Shown: positions 48,081 through 58,244 of the stretch, one piece after another
Layout: each line of letters starts with the position of its first letter
How positions within the stretch are numbered: position 1 is the stretch's first letter
DNA from: Mycolicibacterium crocinum
Lineage (GTDB): Bacteria > Actinomycetota > Actinomycetes > Mycobacteriales > Mycobacteriaceae
Direction: 5' to 3'
Length of the DNA stretch: 64,000 nt
Assembly: GCF_022370635.2 (NCBI RefSeq)
Contig: NZ_CP092362.2
Coordinates: 992,001 to 1,056,000 of the forward strand
The notes under the pieces: generated by a model
Told to the model about the DNA's origin: nothing
The model's database searches: none
Seen by the model: the letters and a program-made list of their open reading frames with translations, nothing else
Translations under genes and position numbers: made by a program

Positions 48081-51000
48081 ACGCCGTCGATCATCATGCC
48101 CTCGTGGGGCAAACGCTGACCACACTGGCCGGTGGCCTGTCGCCGTTTGTCAGTCAGGTGCTCAACCGGTTGCTCCCACCGGGCACTGACTGGGCCGAAC
48201 TGCTGCGGGCAAAGGATGGTGCGAACGGTCGCCGAGGCGGCGAATACCAGAGCCGCGACCTTGCCCTCATGCTGCGCGCGATGACCGAGCGTCTCGGGGA
48301 ACTCGGCTATCCCTTCAACAAGGCCATGCCCAGGCAGGCCGAGATCTATGCGAAGGAGCTGCGCGAGGTCCGCAATAAGTGGGCACACACCGGAGAGTTC
48401 AGTGATGCCGAGACTTACCGCGCCATCGACTCGGCCGAACTCCTGCTGCGCGCCATCGGAGCGACCGACGTCGCGGAACGAATCCACCAGCTCAAGGACG
48501 CCGTAGCGCCGGCCGCACCGGCTGGAAAGCACTCGCTGGCCCCGACCGTCGTCTCCGTGTCCACACCGTCGGCGCAGGCCGAGGATGCGCCGCGGATCGA
48601 CATCGCCACCATCACCGACCTCAGCTACGCAATGGCCCACTGCCGCATCCCGGTCGTCGACCACATCACCGTCGACAACACCGGCGGTGACCGACAGGGG
48701 GCGGTCCTCGAGATCGACGTGGTCAGCGCCGACGGTTCCCACGGCGGACCCGCAGAGATCCACCTCGACCTGCTGGCACACCAACCCACCGTGCTGCGCA
48801 CCGTCGACCTCAAGCTCGATCCCGGATCGATGCTGCGCGTCGACGAGCAGCGGCCCGGAGACATCCGCGTCGTTTTGCGCGACAGCACCGGCGCAGTACT
48901 CGCGGACGCCGCCAAAGAGGTCAACATCCTGGCCGCCAACCAATGGAAGGCCACCCCGCCGCAACTCGCGCTGGAGATGCTGGCCGCCTACATCCAGCCC
49001 AATGCCGCCGTCATCTCCGGTCTGATGCTCGAAATCTCGGACCGATTGCAGGCCTCGACCGAAAACTCGTCGATCGACGGGTACCAGAGCGAAAGCCCCG
49101 AACGGGTCGACGCGATTGTGCGGGCAGTCTTCGATGCAATGAAGGCTCGCGACATCCGCTACGCCGAGCCGCCGGCCAGCTGGGGCGACATCGGCCAGAA
49201 GGTGCGCACGCCCGCAGAGGTGCTTGACGGGCGCTTGGGTACGTGCCTGGACACCACACTTGTGATGGCCGCCGTGCTGGAGCAGTGCGGCATCAACTCG
49301 ACGATCTGGCTGCTGCGCGGCCATGCGTTCCTGGGTTACTGGCGCATCGACGGAGCCCTTCCAAATGTGTCCACTACAGAGCCCGTCGAGGTCGTCAACC
49401 AAGTCGACCTAACGAATATCGGACTGATCGAGACCACGATGCTGACGCAGTCCGCTGCCGACGCGACATTCGACGACGCCCAACGCGCGCCGCGCAACCG
49501 GCATCTCGGTGACGACCTGACAAGCATTCTCGGCGTCACCGATGTGCAGCAGGCCCGGCGCGCACGCATCTACCCCTTGCCCAGCCGTAGCGTCGATTCC
49601 GACGGCAATGTTGTTGTGTCGGAATACAAGCCGGGAGCCGGTCCGGTCATCGCGCCGTACACAGCTACCGAGTCGAAGCCTGCCGCGCAAGCCGACGGGG
49701 TGCCGCCCCGCATCGGGCAGTGGAAGAACGCGCTGCTGGACCTGAGCCTCCGCAACAAGCTGATCAACTACACCGACCGCGCCGGCTACCGGCTCGATGT
49801 CCCCGGGTCCGCGTTGAGCCGTTTCGAAGATGCCATCAACGCCGGTGCCCAGATCTCGCTGCTCGGCTCGGACGAAGTGCAGAGCGTCGACATCGCCCGG
49901 GGGATCCGCTTCGGCCGCGACCTGCCCGAGCCTGACCGCGAATTGCTGCTTGCCAACAAGCACGGCGCCTACGTCGACATCACCGTGGCGTCGTACAAGA
50001 GCAAGCTGCGTTACCTCGCCAACAAGGCGAAGACCATTGTCGAAGAGACCGGCGCCAACAATCTTTACCTGGCTTTCGGAATGCTCAGCTGGGAGCTGCC
50101 CGACCGACAGCTGAAGTCGCCACTGGTTTTGGTTCCGGTCACACTCAGCACGACCAACCGTGGTGAACGGTATGTGCTCACCATGGATGAGGCGGGCATG
50201 TCGACGCCGAACTACTGCCTCGTCGAGAAGCTCCGCACGGCACTCGGTTTGGAAATCCCGACCCTGGCCCAGCCGGACGAAGATGCCTCGGGCATCGACC
50301 TAACCGGCACGTTCAACGGGGTGCGCCAGGCGATCGCCGATGCCAAGCTGCCGTTCCGAGTCGAAGACACGGTGCACCTGTCGGTTCTGCAGTTCGCGAA
50401 GTTCCCGCTGTGGAAGGATCTCGACGAATCGTGGAAAGAGCTGTCCCGCAACAGTTTGGTCCGCCATCTCATCGAGAGTCCGCAAACATCGTTTGTCGAC
50501 CCGGTCGCCGACCTCGCCGAACCGAATCTCGATGAACTCAGTACCACCGTCCCGGTGCCCGCCGACGCGTCGCAGCTGCGCGCCGTCGCCGACGCCGTCG
50601 GCGGCCGCACTTTCGTCCTGGAAGGACCTCCAGGAACAGGAAAGTCCCAGACGATCACGAACCTGCTCGCGCATGCGATGGCAACGGGGCGGCGAGTGTT
50701 GTTCGTCGCCGAGAAGCGTGCGGCACTGGACGTGGTGAAGAAGCGTTTGGAAAATGTTGGACTGGGCGAGCTTTCGCTGGACATCCACGATAAGGCCGCT
50801 CGCCCGGCGGCAGTGCGTGCCCAGATCAAGCATGCGCTGGAGCTGCGCCTCAGCCACGACGCCGATCTGTTGAAGACCAAGCTGCAAGTCGCCGAATCGA
50901 GCCGACATAGCCTGGCCCGCTACGCCGACCGGTTGCACGAGCAGAACGCGGTGGGGCAATCGCTGTACACCGCGCGGTCTTCGGAGCTGGCGGCGGATCA

Positions 51001-54000
51001 GGACGTGACACCGCTTGCGGTGCCGAGAAGCCTTGTGACCAATAGTGATCCCACTGTCTTCGACGCCGTCGCGCGGGCGCTGCGTACCCTGCCCGAAAAG
51101 GTCGATGACGCCCGTCCACGGCCCGACCACCCCTGGGCATTCATTGATCGGGTGCCGCCGACGGGCCTTGATCCGGCCAGGATTCACGCTGCGGCCGTGA
51201 CGTTCGACAACGCGCTGGCCGAGTTGCAAGCTCGCGGGATTGCGTTGGATGTGCTCACCAAGTATGGCAGTCCTGGTGACGTCGACGCGTGGTCGCGGCT
51301 GACGGCGGAACCATGCTATCCGCTGGCAGCCGTGGATGGGTTGCACACGCCGCAGGGGCAGGCGCATCTCACCGGTATCGAGCAGGTGATGGCACATCTG
51401 CGCCAAGCGAGACCCGAATGGTTGTCTACTGTCACACCGGCAGTCGTGGATCTGGACGTGCCGGCGATCCACGCGGCGGCGGTGGCCGCTGATGAATCCG
51501 GCTTCTTCGGTCGCAAGAAGCGTCGCCGGGCAGTCGTTGCTCAATTGACCGATGTGCTGGCCGTGGATCCGGCGGCGGTAGATCTCAAAACTCTGTCGAA
51601 GCTCACCGAGCAGCTTCAACAGAGCCACGCCGTCGTTGCCGATCTCCGCCAACGGGTTTCGGCTCTGCCGATCCTGGTGTTCGAACGCCCCTGGAATCCG
51701 TTCGTCGACGCGGACGCCGCACATCTCGCGGCAACGGTGGCGGCGGTGCGGCGGATCGGACAGGTTCTGTCGGCGCAGCCAACGCACCCACGTGTCGCGG
51801 ATCTCCGCACGTTCTACACTTCGCATCCCACAGGTGCGTTCGGGCCAGTGCTGCAGTCTTGGTCCACCGCGTGGACGCAGCTGGCGCAAACGACCGGCGC
51901 CGACATCCTCCGGGACGGATTTATCGCGCAGTGGTGGGCCGGTCGAGCTGCCCGCAAGCTGGAGTCTGCGGCGACCATCGAGCGATGGGTTGCGTTGCTG
52001 CAGCACGTCGAGCCGCTTGTCTCGGCGGACATGCCTCACGCGCGAGCTCAGATTCTCGCCGGCAAAGTGGTGGCCGAAGACGCCAGCCTGGCCTTCGACC
52101 GTGGGGTGGCCGCCGCGTCGATCGCCGAGCGTCTGGATGCCAGCGGACTCAGCGAGTTCGACGTGACCGCACACGGCAAGGCGATCCAGCGTTTCACCAC
52201 CAGCTCCTCGGCGATCCGTGATGAGCTGCGCCGTTCCATCCCCGCGGGGCTGCTCGCCGACCGCAAGTTCGATGCATACACCGAGAGCGGGCAAGTAGGC
52301 CTGCTCAAGCGCCAATTGGACCGCAAGCGCGGCGGAATGAGCGTGCGCGCTCTGATGGACAACTTCGGCGAGCTGATCACCCAGATCCTGCCGTGCACGC
52401 TGATGAGTCCTGACTCGGTGGCACGGTTCTTCCCCGCTCGCCCGGACATTTTCGACATCGTGGTGTTCGACGAAGCCTCGCAGATCCGCGTCGCCGACGC
52501 GATCGGCGCGATGGGACGCGCGAAAGCCGTTGTGGTCGTGGGGGACAGCAAGCAGATGCCGCCGACCAGCTTCGCCGAGGCCAGCGCATCGCTGGACGAC
52601 GAAACCACGGACGGCAACCCCGAGGTCGTCGCCGACGAGGAGTCGATCCTCAGCGAATGCGTGCAATCGCTGGTTCCGCAGCAGTGGCTCTCGTGGCACT
52701 ACCGCAGCCAGGACGAAGCATTGATCGCGTTCAGCAACATCCACTACTACAACGGCCGGCTGGCCTCGTTCCCGGCCCCGCTGACACCGGCGTCCGGGCA
52801 CGGCATCTCGCTGGTTCGAGTCGACGGTCAGTTCCAGCGGTCCGGCAAGGGTAAGACGCTGCGCACGAACCAGATTGAGGCTGAGCGGATCTTGGCCGAC
52901 ATCCGGCGTCGTTTCGCGGAGTCCCCCGACAAGGCCCCGTCGATCGGCGTTATCACATTTAATGCCCAACAGCGTGACCTGATCGAGAACTTGTTGCGCG
53001 ACACCGGTGACGAACGACTACTGCAGGCGCTCGACCATCCGGACGGGCTGTTCGTGAAGAATCTGGAGAACGTCCAGGGCGACGAGCGCGACGCCATCTT
53101 GTTCTCGGTGGCGTTCAGTAAGAACGATAAGGGGTTTGTGCCGCTGAACTTCGGTCCGCTGTCTCGGCCGGGCGGTGAGCGACGGCTGAACGTAGCGATC
53201 ACCCGCGCGCGCTGCGAGGTGGTCCTGTACGCGAGCTTCGACCCATCAGAGCTGCGAGCGGAGGAGACGACTCAGGTCGGTACCAAGCATCTGCGCGCCT
53301 ACCTGGAAATGGCTCAGCGGGGCGTCGAGATGATCACGCAAGGCGGCCGGCGCAATGCCGTGATCGACCGCCACCGCGATGACATCGCGGACGCTCTACG
53401 CCGTGAGGGTCTGGTGGTCCGATCGGATGTGGGACTTTCTGACTTCCGCGTCGATCTGGTGGTGTCCGATCCGGACGAACCTGATCAGCCATTGGTGGCG
53501 ATCCTGCTCGACGGCACCGAGTGGTACGGCCGGCGCACGGTGGCCGACCGCGACGGTCTGCCGATCGATGTGCTCTCGAATCTGCTGCATTGGCCCGGAG
53601 TGGAGCGAATCTGGTTGCCGGAGTGGCTCAGTCAGCGCGAAGCCACGGTCGCGCGTATCCGCGACGCGGTGGCGGCGGCCAAGCAACGGCGCCTGGAGCC
53701 ACCGGCACCTTCGGTGGAGCTGGTGACGCTCCCCGCAACGCCCGAGCCGGCGGAGTTCACAGCGTTTAAGTCGGCGGCTTCAGTCACGCCGGCGGTCAAG
53801 CCGGTGACCGTGCGGCGTCATGCTGCCCTGGCCGACTACAGCCCGTGGATGCCGGTCGTTATCGGCGGAATCAATGTGTTGGACGAAATTCATACCAGCT
53901 ACAACCGGTCGCACGTCGTCAAGATCGTCGAGTCGATCATCGAGACCGAAGCGCCGGTGCACAAAGATCGGTTGGCGAGACTGGTGGGTGGCGCATTCGG

Positions 54001-54385
54001 GCTGTCGCGGGTCAGCGAAGACCGGAAGCGCGCGATTCAGCGGGTGGTGCCGCAGGAATACACCCGCGCCGACGATGCCGACTTCTATTGGCCGACGGGC
54101 ACTGAGCCGCAGACGTGGCGCACCGTGCGCGTCCCCGAAACAGGCGAGAGTCGTCCAATCGACGAGGTGAGTCTGGTCGAACTTGGGAACGCGATGGTCG
54201 TAGTGGCCGAGCAATCCGGCGGCGCGATGAAGGACGACCTCAAGCGTCAAGCAATGGCGCTGTTCGGGGTCAAGCGGATGGGAGCGGCCGTGACGACACG
54301 CCTCGACGCCGCACTGGAACGCGCTGTGGCCGTGGGGAAGTTAAGAGTGCTGCCGTCGGGGGTTGTGGTGGCAGGGTCGGCATGA
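48077..54385 (+). CDS. Giant HEPN-DUF4011-helicase-Vsr-DUF3320 defence protein (Hhe-like)
   Basis: The 2,102-residue protein has, in order: a Swt1-type HEPN domain (about 60-130) with RNKWAH at 99-104, the R-x4-H RNase motif; a transglutaminase-like segment (GTCLDTTLVMAAVLEQCG near 388 and RGHAFLGYW); DUF4011 (about 545-640, LLDLSLRNKLINYTD); an SF1 helicase (EGPPGTGKSQTITNLL near 848, VVFDEASQIRVADA near 1462, LSWHYRSQDEAL, RLNVAITRARCEVV); a Vsr-like nuclease near 1760-1860 (DFRVDLVVSD, AILLDGTEWYGR); and DUF3320 near 1940-2010. This order matches the single-gene Hhe phage-defence class known by experiment in other bacteria. GTG start with GGGGAGAAG upstream; the length is complete. Confidence 0.88.
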   Translation: MNAVDHHALVGQTLTTLAGGLSPFVSQVLNRLLPPGTDWAELLRAKDGANGRRGGEYQSRDLALMLRAMTERLGELGYPFNKAMPRQAEIYAKELREVRNKWAHTGEFSDAETYRAIDSAELLLRAIGATDVAERIHQLKDAVAPAAPAGKHSLAPTVVSVSTPSAQAEDAPRIDIATITDLSYAMAHCRIPVVDHITVDNTGGDRQGAVLEIDVVSADGSHGGPAEIHLDLLAHQPTVLRTVDLKLDPGSMLRVDEQRPGDIRVVLRDSTGAVLADAAKEVNILAANQWKATPPQLALEMLAAYIQPNAAVISGLMLEISDRLQASTENSSIDGYQSESPERVDAIVRAVFDAMKARDIRYAEPPASWGDIGQKVRTPAEVLDGRLGTCLDTTLVMAAVLEQCGINSTIWLLRGHAFLGYWRIDGALPNVSTTEPVEVVNQVDLTNIGLIETTMLTQSAADATFDDAQRAPRNRHLGDDLTSILGVTDVQQARRARIYPLPSRSVDSDGNVVVSEYKPGAGPVIAPYTATESKPAAQADGVPPRIGQWKNALLDLSLRNKLINYTDRAGYRLDVPGSALSRFEDAINAGAQISLLGSDEVQSVDIARGIRFGRDLPEPDRELLLANKHGAYVDITVASYKSKLRYLANKAKTIVEETGANNLYLAFGMLSWELPDRQLKSPLVLVPVTLSTTNRGERYVLTMDEAGMSTPNYCLVEKLRTALGLEIPTLAQPDEDASGIDLTGTFNGVRQAIADAKLPFRVEDTVHLSVLQFAKFPLWKDLDESWKELSRNSLVRHLIESPQTSFVDPVADLAEPNLDELSTTVPVPADASQLRAVADAVGGRTFVLEGPPGTGKSQTITNLLAHAMATGRRVLFVAEKRAALDVVKKRLENVGLGELSLDIHDKAARPAAVRAQIKHALELRLSHDADLLKTKLQVAESSRHSLARYADRLHEQNAVGQSLYTARSSELAADQDVTPLAVPRSLVTNSDPTVFDAVARALRTLPEKVDDARPRPDHPWAFIDRVPPTGLDPARIHAAAVTFDNALAELQARGIALDVLTKYGSPGDVDAWSRLTAEPCYPLAAVDGLHTPQGQAHLTGIEQVMAHLRQARPEWLSTVTPAVVDLDVPAIHAAAVAADESGFFGRKKRRRAVVAQLTDVLAVDPAAVDLKTLSKLTEQLQQSHAVVADLRQRVSALPILVFERPWNPFVDADAAHLAATVAAVRRIGQVLSAQPTHPRVADLRTFYTSHPTGAFGPVLQSWSTAWTQLAQTTGADILRDGFIAQWWAGRAARKLESAATIERWVALLQHVEPLVSADMPHARAQILAGKVVAEDASLAFDRGVAAASIAERLDASGLSEFDVTAHGKAIQRFTTSSSAIRDELRRSIPAGLLADRKFDAYTESGQVGLLKRQLDRKRGGMSVRALMDNFGELITQILPCTLMSPDSVARFFPARPDIFDIVVFDEASQIRVADAIGAMGRAKAVVVVGDSKQMPPTSFAEASASLDDETTDGNPEVVADEESILSECVQSLVPQQWLSWHYRSQDEALIAFSNIHYYNGRLASFPAPLTPASGHGISLVRVDGQFQRSGKGKTLRTNQIEAERILADIRRRFAESPDKAPSIGVITFNAQQRDLIENLLRDTGDERLLQALDHPDGLFVKNLENVQGDERDAILFSVAFSKNDKGFVPLNFGPLSRPGGERRLNVAITRARCEVVLYASFDPSELRAEETTQVGTKHLRAYLEMAQRGVEMITQGGRRNAVIDRHRDDIADALRREGLVVRSDVGLSDFRVDLVVSDPDEPDQPLVAILLDGTEWYGRRTVADRDGLPIDVLSNLLHWPGVERIWLPEWLSQREATVARIRDAVAAAKQRRLEPPAPSVELVTLPATPEPAEFTAFKSAASVTPAVKPVTVRRHAALADYSPWMPVVIGGINVLDEIHTSYNRSHVVKIVESIIETEAPVHKDRLARLVGGAFGLSRVSEDRKRAIQRVVPQEYTRADDADFYWPTGTEPQTWRTVRVPETGESRPIDEVSLVELGNAMVVVAEQSGGAMKDDLKRQAMALFGVKRMGAAVTTRLDAALERAVAVGKLRVLPSGVVVAGSA

Positions 54386-54688
54386 GCGCTCCTTTGGAAC
54401 GCTGTGTGCTATGGAATGGGCAGCGTGGCGACTGGTGTAACTACGACATCGTCGGAGAGAAGTCTTACGGTGCAACGATTCACAGATTGTTTCCCGCGGG
54501 CTGGTCCCGCGATGGGCTTGCTGCGGCGAAACTTCGAGTTAATTCCCGAAACCGACAACACTCACGACCCCTGGCCGATCTGAATTCGTGCGGGTGGGCA
54601 GACTGAGGGGTACTTGCCGCAGAAGGACTGTCGGCGGTGGGCGCACGCCGCTCGTCGTGTGGTGGCTTCTGGGCTTCCGACGCTAAGC
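54382..54688 (+). pseudogene. Frameshifted HIRAN-domain gene
   Basis: An ATG overlapping the giant gene's stop (ATGA) opens a frame with NYDIVGEKSYGATIHRLFPA, the start of a HIRAN domain. Near 54515-54525 the reading shifts by +1. The continuation is NFELIPETDNTHDPWPI, then an in-frame TGA (54581-54583), then IRAGGQTEGYLPQKDCRRWA, which completes the HIRAN pattern (P-E-x-x-N-x-H-D-P, G-Y-L-P). One frameshift plus one nonsense codon show the gene is dead. HIRAN domains recognise DNA 3' ends and occur in defence and repair proteins. Confidence 0.72.
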
Positions 54689-54691
54689 GCT

Positions 54692-56860
54692 CTAAGGGGT
54701 CTGGTCTGGCGCACCAGGCTGACCACGTACCGACTTGCCGGGCTTTGGTAAACGTCGAAGCTTGGGCTTCGTAGCTTTTGCTCGCCTCCTGGGTGTCGCT
54801 GCACGTGTTGGCTTATTGGTCGCGGTGGGGCGAACGGCGGCACGAGGACCCGATTGCAGTTCGAGCGGCAGAACTTTGGTGTGTACGACGACTAATTCGC
54901 GGTTCGGCCTCGTCAACGCCGTATACAGCGGGCCCTGTCGGCGGTCGTTGTGAGGAAAGTCGGCGGGCTCTACAACAATTACCCCGTCGAACTCCAGTCC
55001 TCGTGCCTGGTTAACTCCTAGAACTTTCACGTTGGGGCGCTGAGGGTCTCGCTTCAACCGTGTGTTGATCAACCCGGGCGTCGTTGTGATAACGGCGATC
55101 GTCCCTGCGGGGTACTGCGAGACCAGGCGGTCAATCTGTTGAATGACAGTTCCAGCAACGTGTTCACGTATTGTCTCCACGATTCTTGGAGCTGGGCCAT
55201 CCGTCTGGAGCGCAATCGGGCGGTACGTATCGCGTGGAAGCAACCGGTGGGCGAATTCGAGGATCGGGATGGTCGACCGGTAGCCGCGTTGCAGGGTACT
55301 GCAGGGGGTGGTACCTGGAAGCCCGACCGCTTTGAGGACGGACGTCCAGTGCCGGAATGTGTTGTCAGCGCGGCGCTGATCGAGATCCCCGATAATCGTC
55401 CACCCTCCTTCATGGCCGATTGCGCGCAGACTAAGCCAGTCTGATGCTGTCAAATCTTGTGCTTCGTCGACTATGACGTGTCGGATGGGAGACGCCAGGT
55501 TCCGTGGCTCTTCTGCGACGGGGTGCACAGCGGCATTTGGAGCGGCGAACGGCCCAAGACTGTGTTCAATCGATTCCAGTAACCACGAGAGGCTGCGATT
55601 CGACTGTGCCTGTGTATAGGAGGGAAGTGTCCGCAGATAGTTGCGCCAAGCGAACTCCTGAGTGAGCGGCCGTCCTGCCGAGCCGTTCCCTCGAACAAAT
55701 TCATAGACCTTTGCGACTGTGAGCCGCATATCGCGGCCTGCCGTTAGTTGCACCCTCGCGGCATGCACCAAAGCCGGGATGGAGGTCTTGGTGCCGCGGA
55801 GCGACTTGGGGAGTCGCGACGACATATTCTTGTCTCCCGCCGAGACATGGTTGAGTTCTGACGGCACTTTGTTCCTGCGCTGCAGCGGCAGGTCGTTCAA
55901 ATCGGTCAGCGCGACTACCTTCACCCGCGGCGAGTCGCCCGTCAGCTCGTGTATGACCTCGCTGACATGCTTGCAGTACTCAGGGGTGGGGCCTATGAGG
56001 ATGATGTCGCCGTCGCATGTGGTCGGGGTGTTGGGGTCGTCGTGAATGAAGTACGCAGCTCGGTGCGAGGCGATGATTGTCTTGCCCGTACCGGGGCCGC
56101 CCTCGATGATGATGCTGTCGCTTGCCGGAGCCGTGATTAGTCGGTATTGCTCTGGTTGCAACGTGGCGAGTACCTGCGAAAGCCGCTCCTTGCGCGGTGC
56201 CTTCAGTCGGGAGCGCAGCAACGGCTCGGCGCGCATGCGGGTACGTGACTTCGCTTCCGCATGGGTTGGCTCACTCGAGGCGGTGTGATCGGTTTCGCCT
56301 CGCGCAGTTGGCGTTCCGGCTGGCAAGCCGCTCGAAGCTGCGGCCGACACGATCGCGGATTGCTGAGGCGATTCGTTGGTCCTCACAGGCCTAGGTGACC
56401 TCGTGGCAGCTCCGGCGGGCCGACCGAACAATGGCTGAGGTGGCTCACGCCGGTGAACGTCATCGACGAAACTGACGATGAGTTGATCACGGTGGTCGAA
56501 CGTTCGGACAGCGGCGACGTTGCTGCTCAGCTCGTTTGGCGAACCGCTATCGAAGAACGAGCGCCCCAGAGGGTTGCGCCAGTTGTAAACATCGATGCCA
56601 TCGATTCGTGCGTACATGTGGCCGAGGTAAAATTCGCGAGCGCCTCCGAGGCCCTGGTCGGGCTCAACAAGCGCGACCCGGCCTTCCAGTTGGACATAGG
56701 GGGCGGGTTTCGCCGGGCGCACTCCAGTTCCGACAAACGCACCGTTGCGGGGACCGTCAGGTTGTAGTGGCCGTTCGGTCTTCTTGCGTATCGCGTCCCG
56801 GTAGCGCTGTTCCCTGGCGCGCTCGCGCGCGACTTCTGTCTCGTCTTCAGTCGATGTCAC
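54692..56860 (-). CDS. HelD/UvrD-like SF1 ATP-dependent helicase
   Basis: The 722-residue protein has an N-terminal charged helical region (ERAREQRYRDAIRKKTERP) and a short beta module (about 50-130), as in HelD. A Ser/Pro-rich linker precedes the SF1 core: IIEGGPGTGKTIIASHRAA (Walker A), VIVDEAQDLTASDW (DEAQ), LQRGYRSTIPILEF, and VNQARGLEFDG with YTALTRPNREL. HelD proteins remove stalled RNA polymerase, and in mycobacteria they are one route of rifampicin tolerance. The C-terminus (about 670-722) is Lys/Arg/Pro-rich. GTG start at 56860. It is convergent with the island operon and lies directly against the HIRAN remnant. Confidence 0.82.
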   Translation of the reverse strand: MTSTEDETEVARERAREQRYRDAIRKKTERPLQPDGPRNGAFVGTGVRPAKPAPYVQLEGRVALVEPDQGLGGAREFYLGHMYARIDGIDVYNWRNPLGRSFFDSGSPNELSSNVAAVRTFDHRDQLIVSFVDDVHRREPPQPLFGRPAGAATRSPRPVRTNESPQQSAIVSAAASSGLPAGTPTARGETDHTASSEPTHAEAKSRTRMRAEPLLRSRLKAPRKERLSQVLATLQPEQYRLITAPASDSIIIEGGPGTGKTIIASHRAAYFIHDDPNTPTTCDGDIILIGPTPEYCKHVSEVIHELTGDSPRVKVVALTDLNDLPLQRRNKVPSELNHVSAGDKNMSSRLPKSLRGTKTSIPALVHAARVQLTAGRDMRLTVAKVYEFVRGNGSAGRPLTQEFAWRNYLRTLPSYTQAQSNRSLSWLLESIEHSLGPFAAPNAAVHPVAEEPRNLASPIRHVIVDEAQDLTASDWLSLRAIGHEGGWTIIGDLDQRRADNTFRHWTSVLKAVGLPGTTPCSTLQRGYRSTIPILEFAHRLLPRDTYRPIALQTDGPAPRIVETIREHVAGTVIQQIDRLVSQYPAGTIAVITTTPGLINTRLKRDPQRPNVKVLGVNQARGLEFDGVIVVEPADFPHNDRRQGPLYTALTRPNRELVVVHTKVLPLELQSGPRAAVRPTATNKPTRAATPRRRAKATKPKLRRLPKPGKSVRGQPGAPDQTP

Positions 56861-57190
56861 GCCTGCAACACCTCGGCGACTGCGGACACGGGTAGCAGCC
56901 GGCGGCCATGCGAACGATCTGTGCCGTCGAGGCAGGAAACAGATGTATCTACGACCACTTCATTGCCCCCTTTCGCGGATTTGAGATGTGGCACTGGTTG
57001 CGGATTGAGACGATTCTAGGAACGCGGACCGACAACATCTGTGAGTCGGGGAATGCGTACGCCAACTGGCGATCCCGCTCCTCAGTCGAATGTTCTTGAC
57101 GCTCCGCGTGAAGTCCTTGTTTGTCGGCACCATGATGCAATGCGACTGCGGCCTGATTCAGCGGAGCCACCACCGCGACAAGCCAGTCGA
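56861..57190. other. 330-base gap at the right edge of the defence island
   Basis: No confident gene. One minus-strand frame (57206 down to 56949, start MGRTMIDWLVAVVAPLNQ) runs 85 codons and overlaps the end of the macro-like gene; it has no recognised domain. No tRNA, integrase or obvious attachment repeat was seen. This is a plausible island boundary. Confidence 0.4.
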
Positions 57191-58225
57191 TCATCGTCCG
57201 TCCCATCGACAATGCGCCTTCCACCGGCCAATGATGGCCTCGTCCCGCGGACCGACCTCTCGATAGGACACAATGCGAATATCCAGGCCGGCATTCTCGA
57301 CGGCATTCAGCGCCCGCTCGATGGCGTGGTCGATCCAGCTGCCCTCATTGCCGAACACGCCGCCACCGACGCGAGTCAGCAACACGATATTCGAGCCACC
57401 CGCGGCAGCCTGCTCGGCAGCGGCCAGCAATGTCGCTTCATACGTGGCCTCGAGGACCAGTCGCGCGAACAACTCCCAATCCCGGCGCGGCAACCGTGAG
57501 TATCCGAGGGGCAGAGCCGAACAGAACGCCTGCGACACCAGCCGCCGCCCTGGGCCCTTCGCATCGGTGACTTCCACGTCCCGGTGCAGCCCGATGGCCA
57601 GCTGACCGCGAAGCGAATCCCACTCGTGTGCGGACGTGTCAACCAAGGCACGGTTGATCGCCGTCAGACCCGCCGCAGTGCAGAGGGCGTATCCGTTCCG
57701 CATCTCCCACAGCGCACCGACCGGATGGCCGGTGCGCTCCGACAGCGCCTCACCCAAACTCGCCAGCGCATCAATCTGGCGATCTGCCGTCTGACCAATC
57801 CCATCTTCGAACGGGACGAAGTAGTTGCGGTAGATCGTCGCCGCGCCCGCAGCGATTGCGCAGGCCGGTCCCTGAGTCGGGTCGGATGCGTAGCGCGTCA
57901 CTCCCTGCTCGGGCGTCACGTTCTCCGAGACCATCTCCAGCAAGTTGAACTGTGATGCCACTTGGAACAGTGCGCCCTCGAACCGGGGATCGCTATGCAA
58001 CTTTCGGGCGTCGCCGACCAACGCGCTCACCGAAGTGCGTTCGCCCCGAGACATAGTCACCCGCTTGCGAAGATCGGCCAGGGTCGGAACGGTCAGCTCC
58101 CCGACGCCGAAGCGCTCGCCGTTCACGCTGGACACCAGCTCGTCCCCGTCGACGGTGAGTCGCCGCTGAGTGGACTCGTAGCCGTCCTCGGCGAACCCGG
58201 TCAGGCGTTGGAACCAGTCGCTCAT
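57191..58225 (-). CDS. Macro-domain-like protein paired with NrtR
   Basis: The 344-residue protein has an unassigned N-terminal part and a C-terminal segment NIVLLTRVGGGVFGNEGSW, then WIDHAIERALNAVE and LDIRIVSY. This is the glycine-rich loop, helix and strand layout of ADP-ribose-binding macro domains. An upstream TQGPACAIAAGAATIYRNYF block is conserved-looking too. It is divergent from an NrtR regulator across one palindromic operator, so it is probably in the NAD/ADP-ribose regulon. Possible roles: ADP-ribose sensing or removal of ADP-ribose from a target. The start at 58225 (MSDWFQRL) is chosen because an upstream alternative runs through the operator. Confidence 0.62.
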   Translation of the reverse strand: MSDWFQRLTGFAEDGYESTQRRLTVDGDELVSSVNGERFGVGELTVPTLADLRKRVTMSRGERTSVSALVGDARKLHSDPRFEGALFQVASQFNLLEMVSENVTPEQGVTRYASDPTQGPACAIAAGAATIYRNYFVPFEDGIGQTADRQIDALASLGEALSERTGHPVGALWEMRNGYALCTAAGLTAINRALVDTSAHEWDSLRGQLAIGLHRDVEVTDAKGPGRRLVSQAFCSALPLGYSRLPRRDWELFARLVLEATYEATLLAAAEQAAAGGSNIVLLTRVGGGVFGNEGSWIDHAIERALNAVENAGLDIRIVSYREVGPRDEAIIGRWKAHCRWDGR

Positions 58226-58244
58226 CGTCGTCCTCCCCGTGCTG

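Noticed and set aside
50300..52969. An 889-codon open frame antisense to the giant HEPN-helicase gene
   Set aside because: It mirrors the GC-rich coding strand, has Arg/Gly/Gln-rich composition without domains, and the sense frame has all expected motifs.
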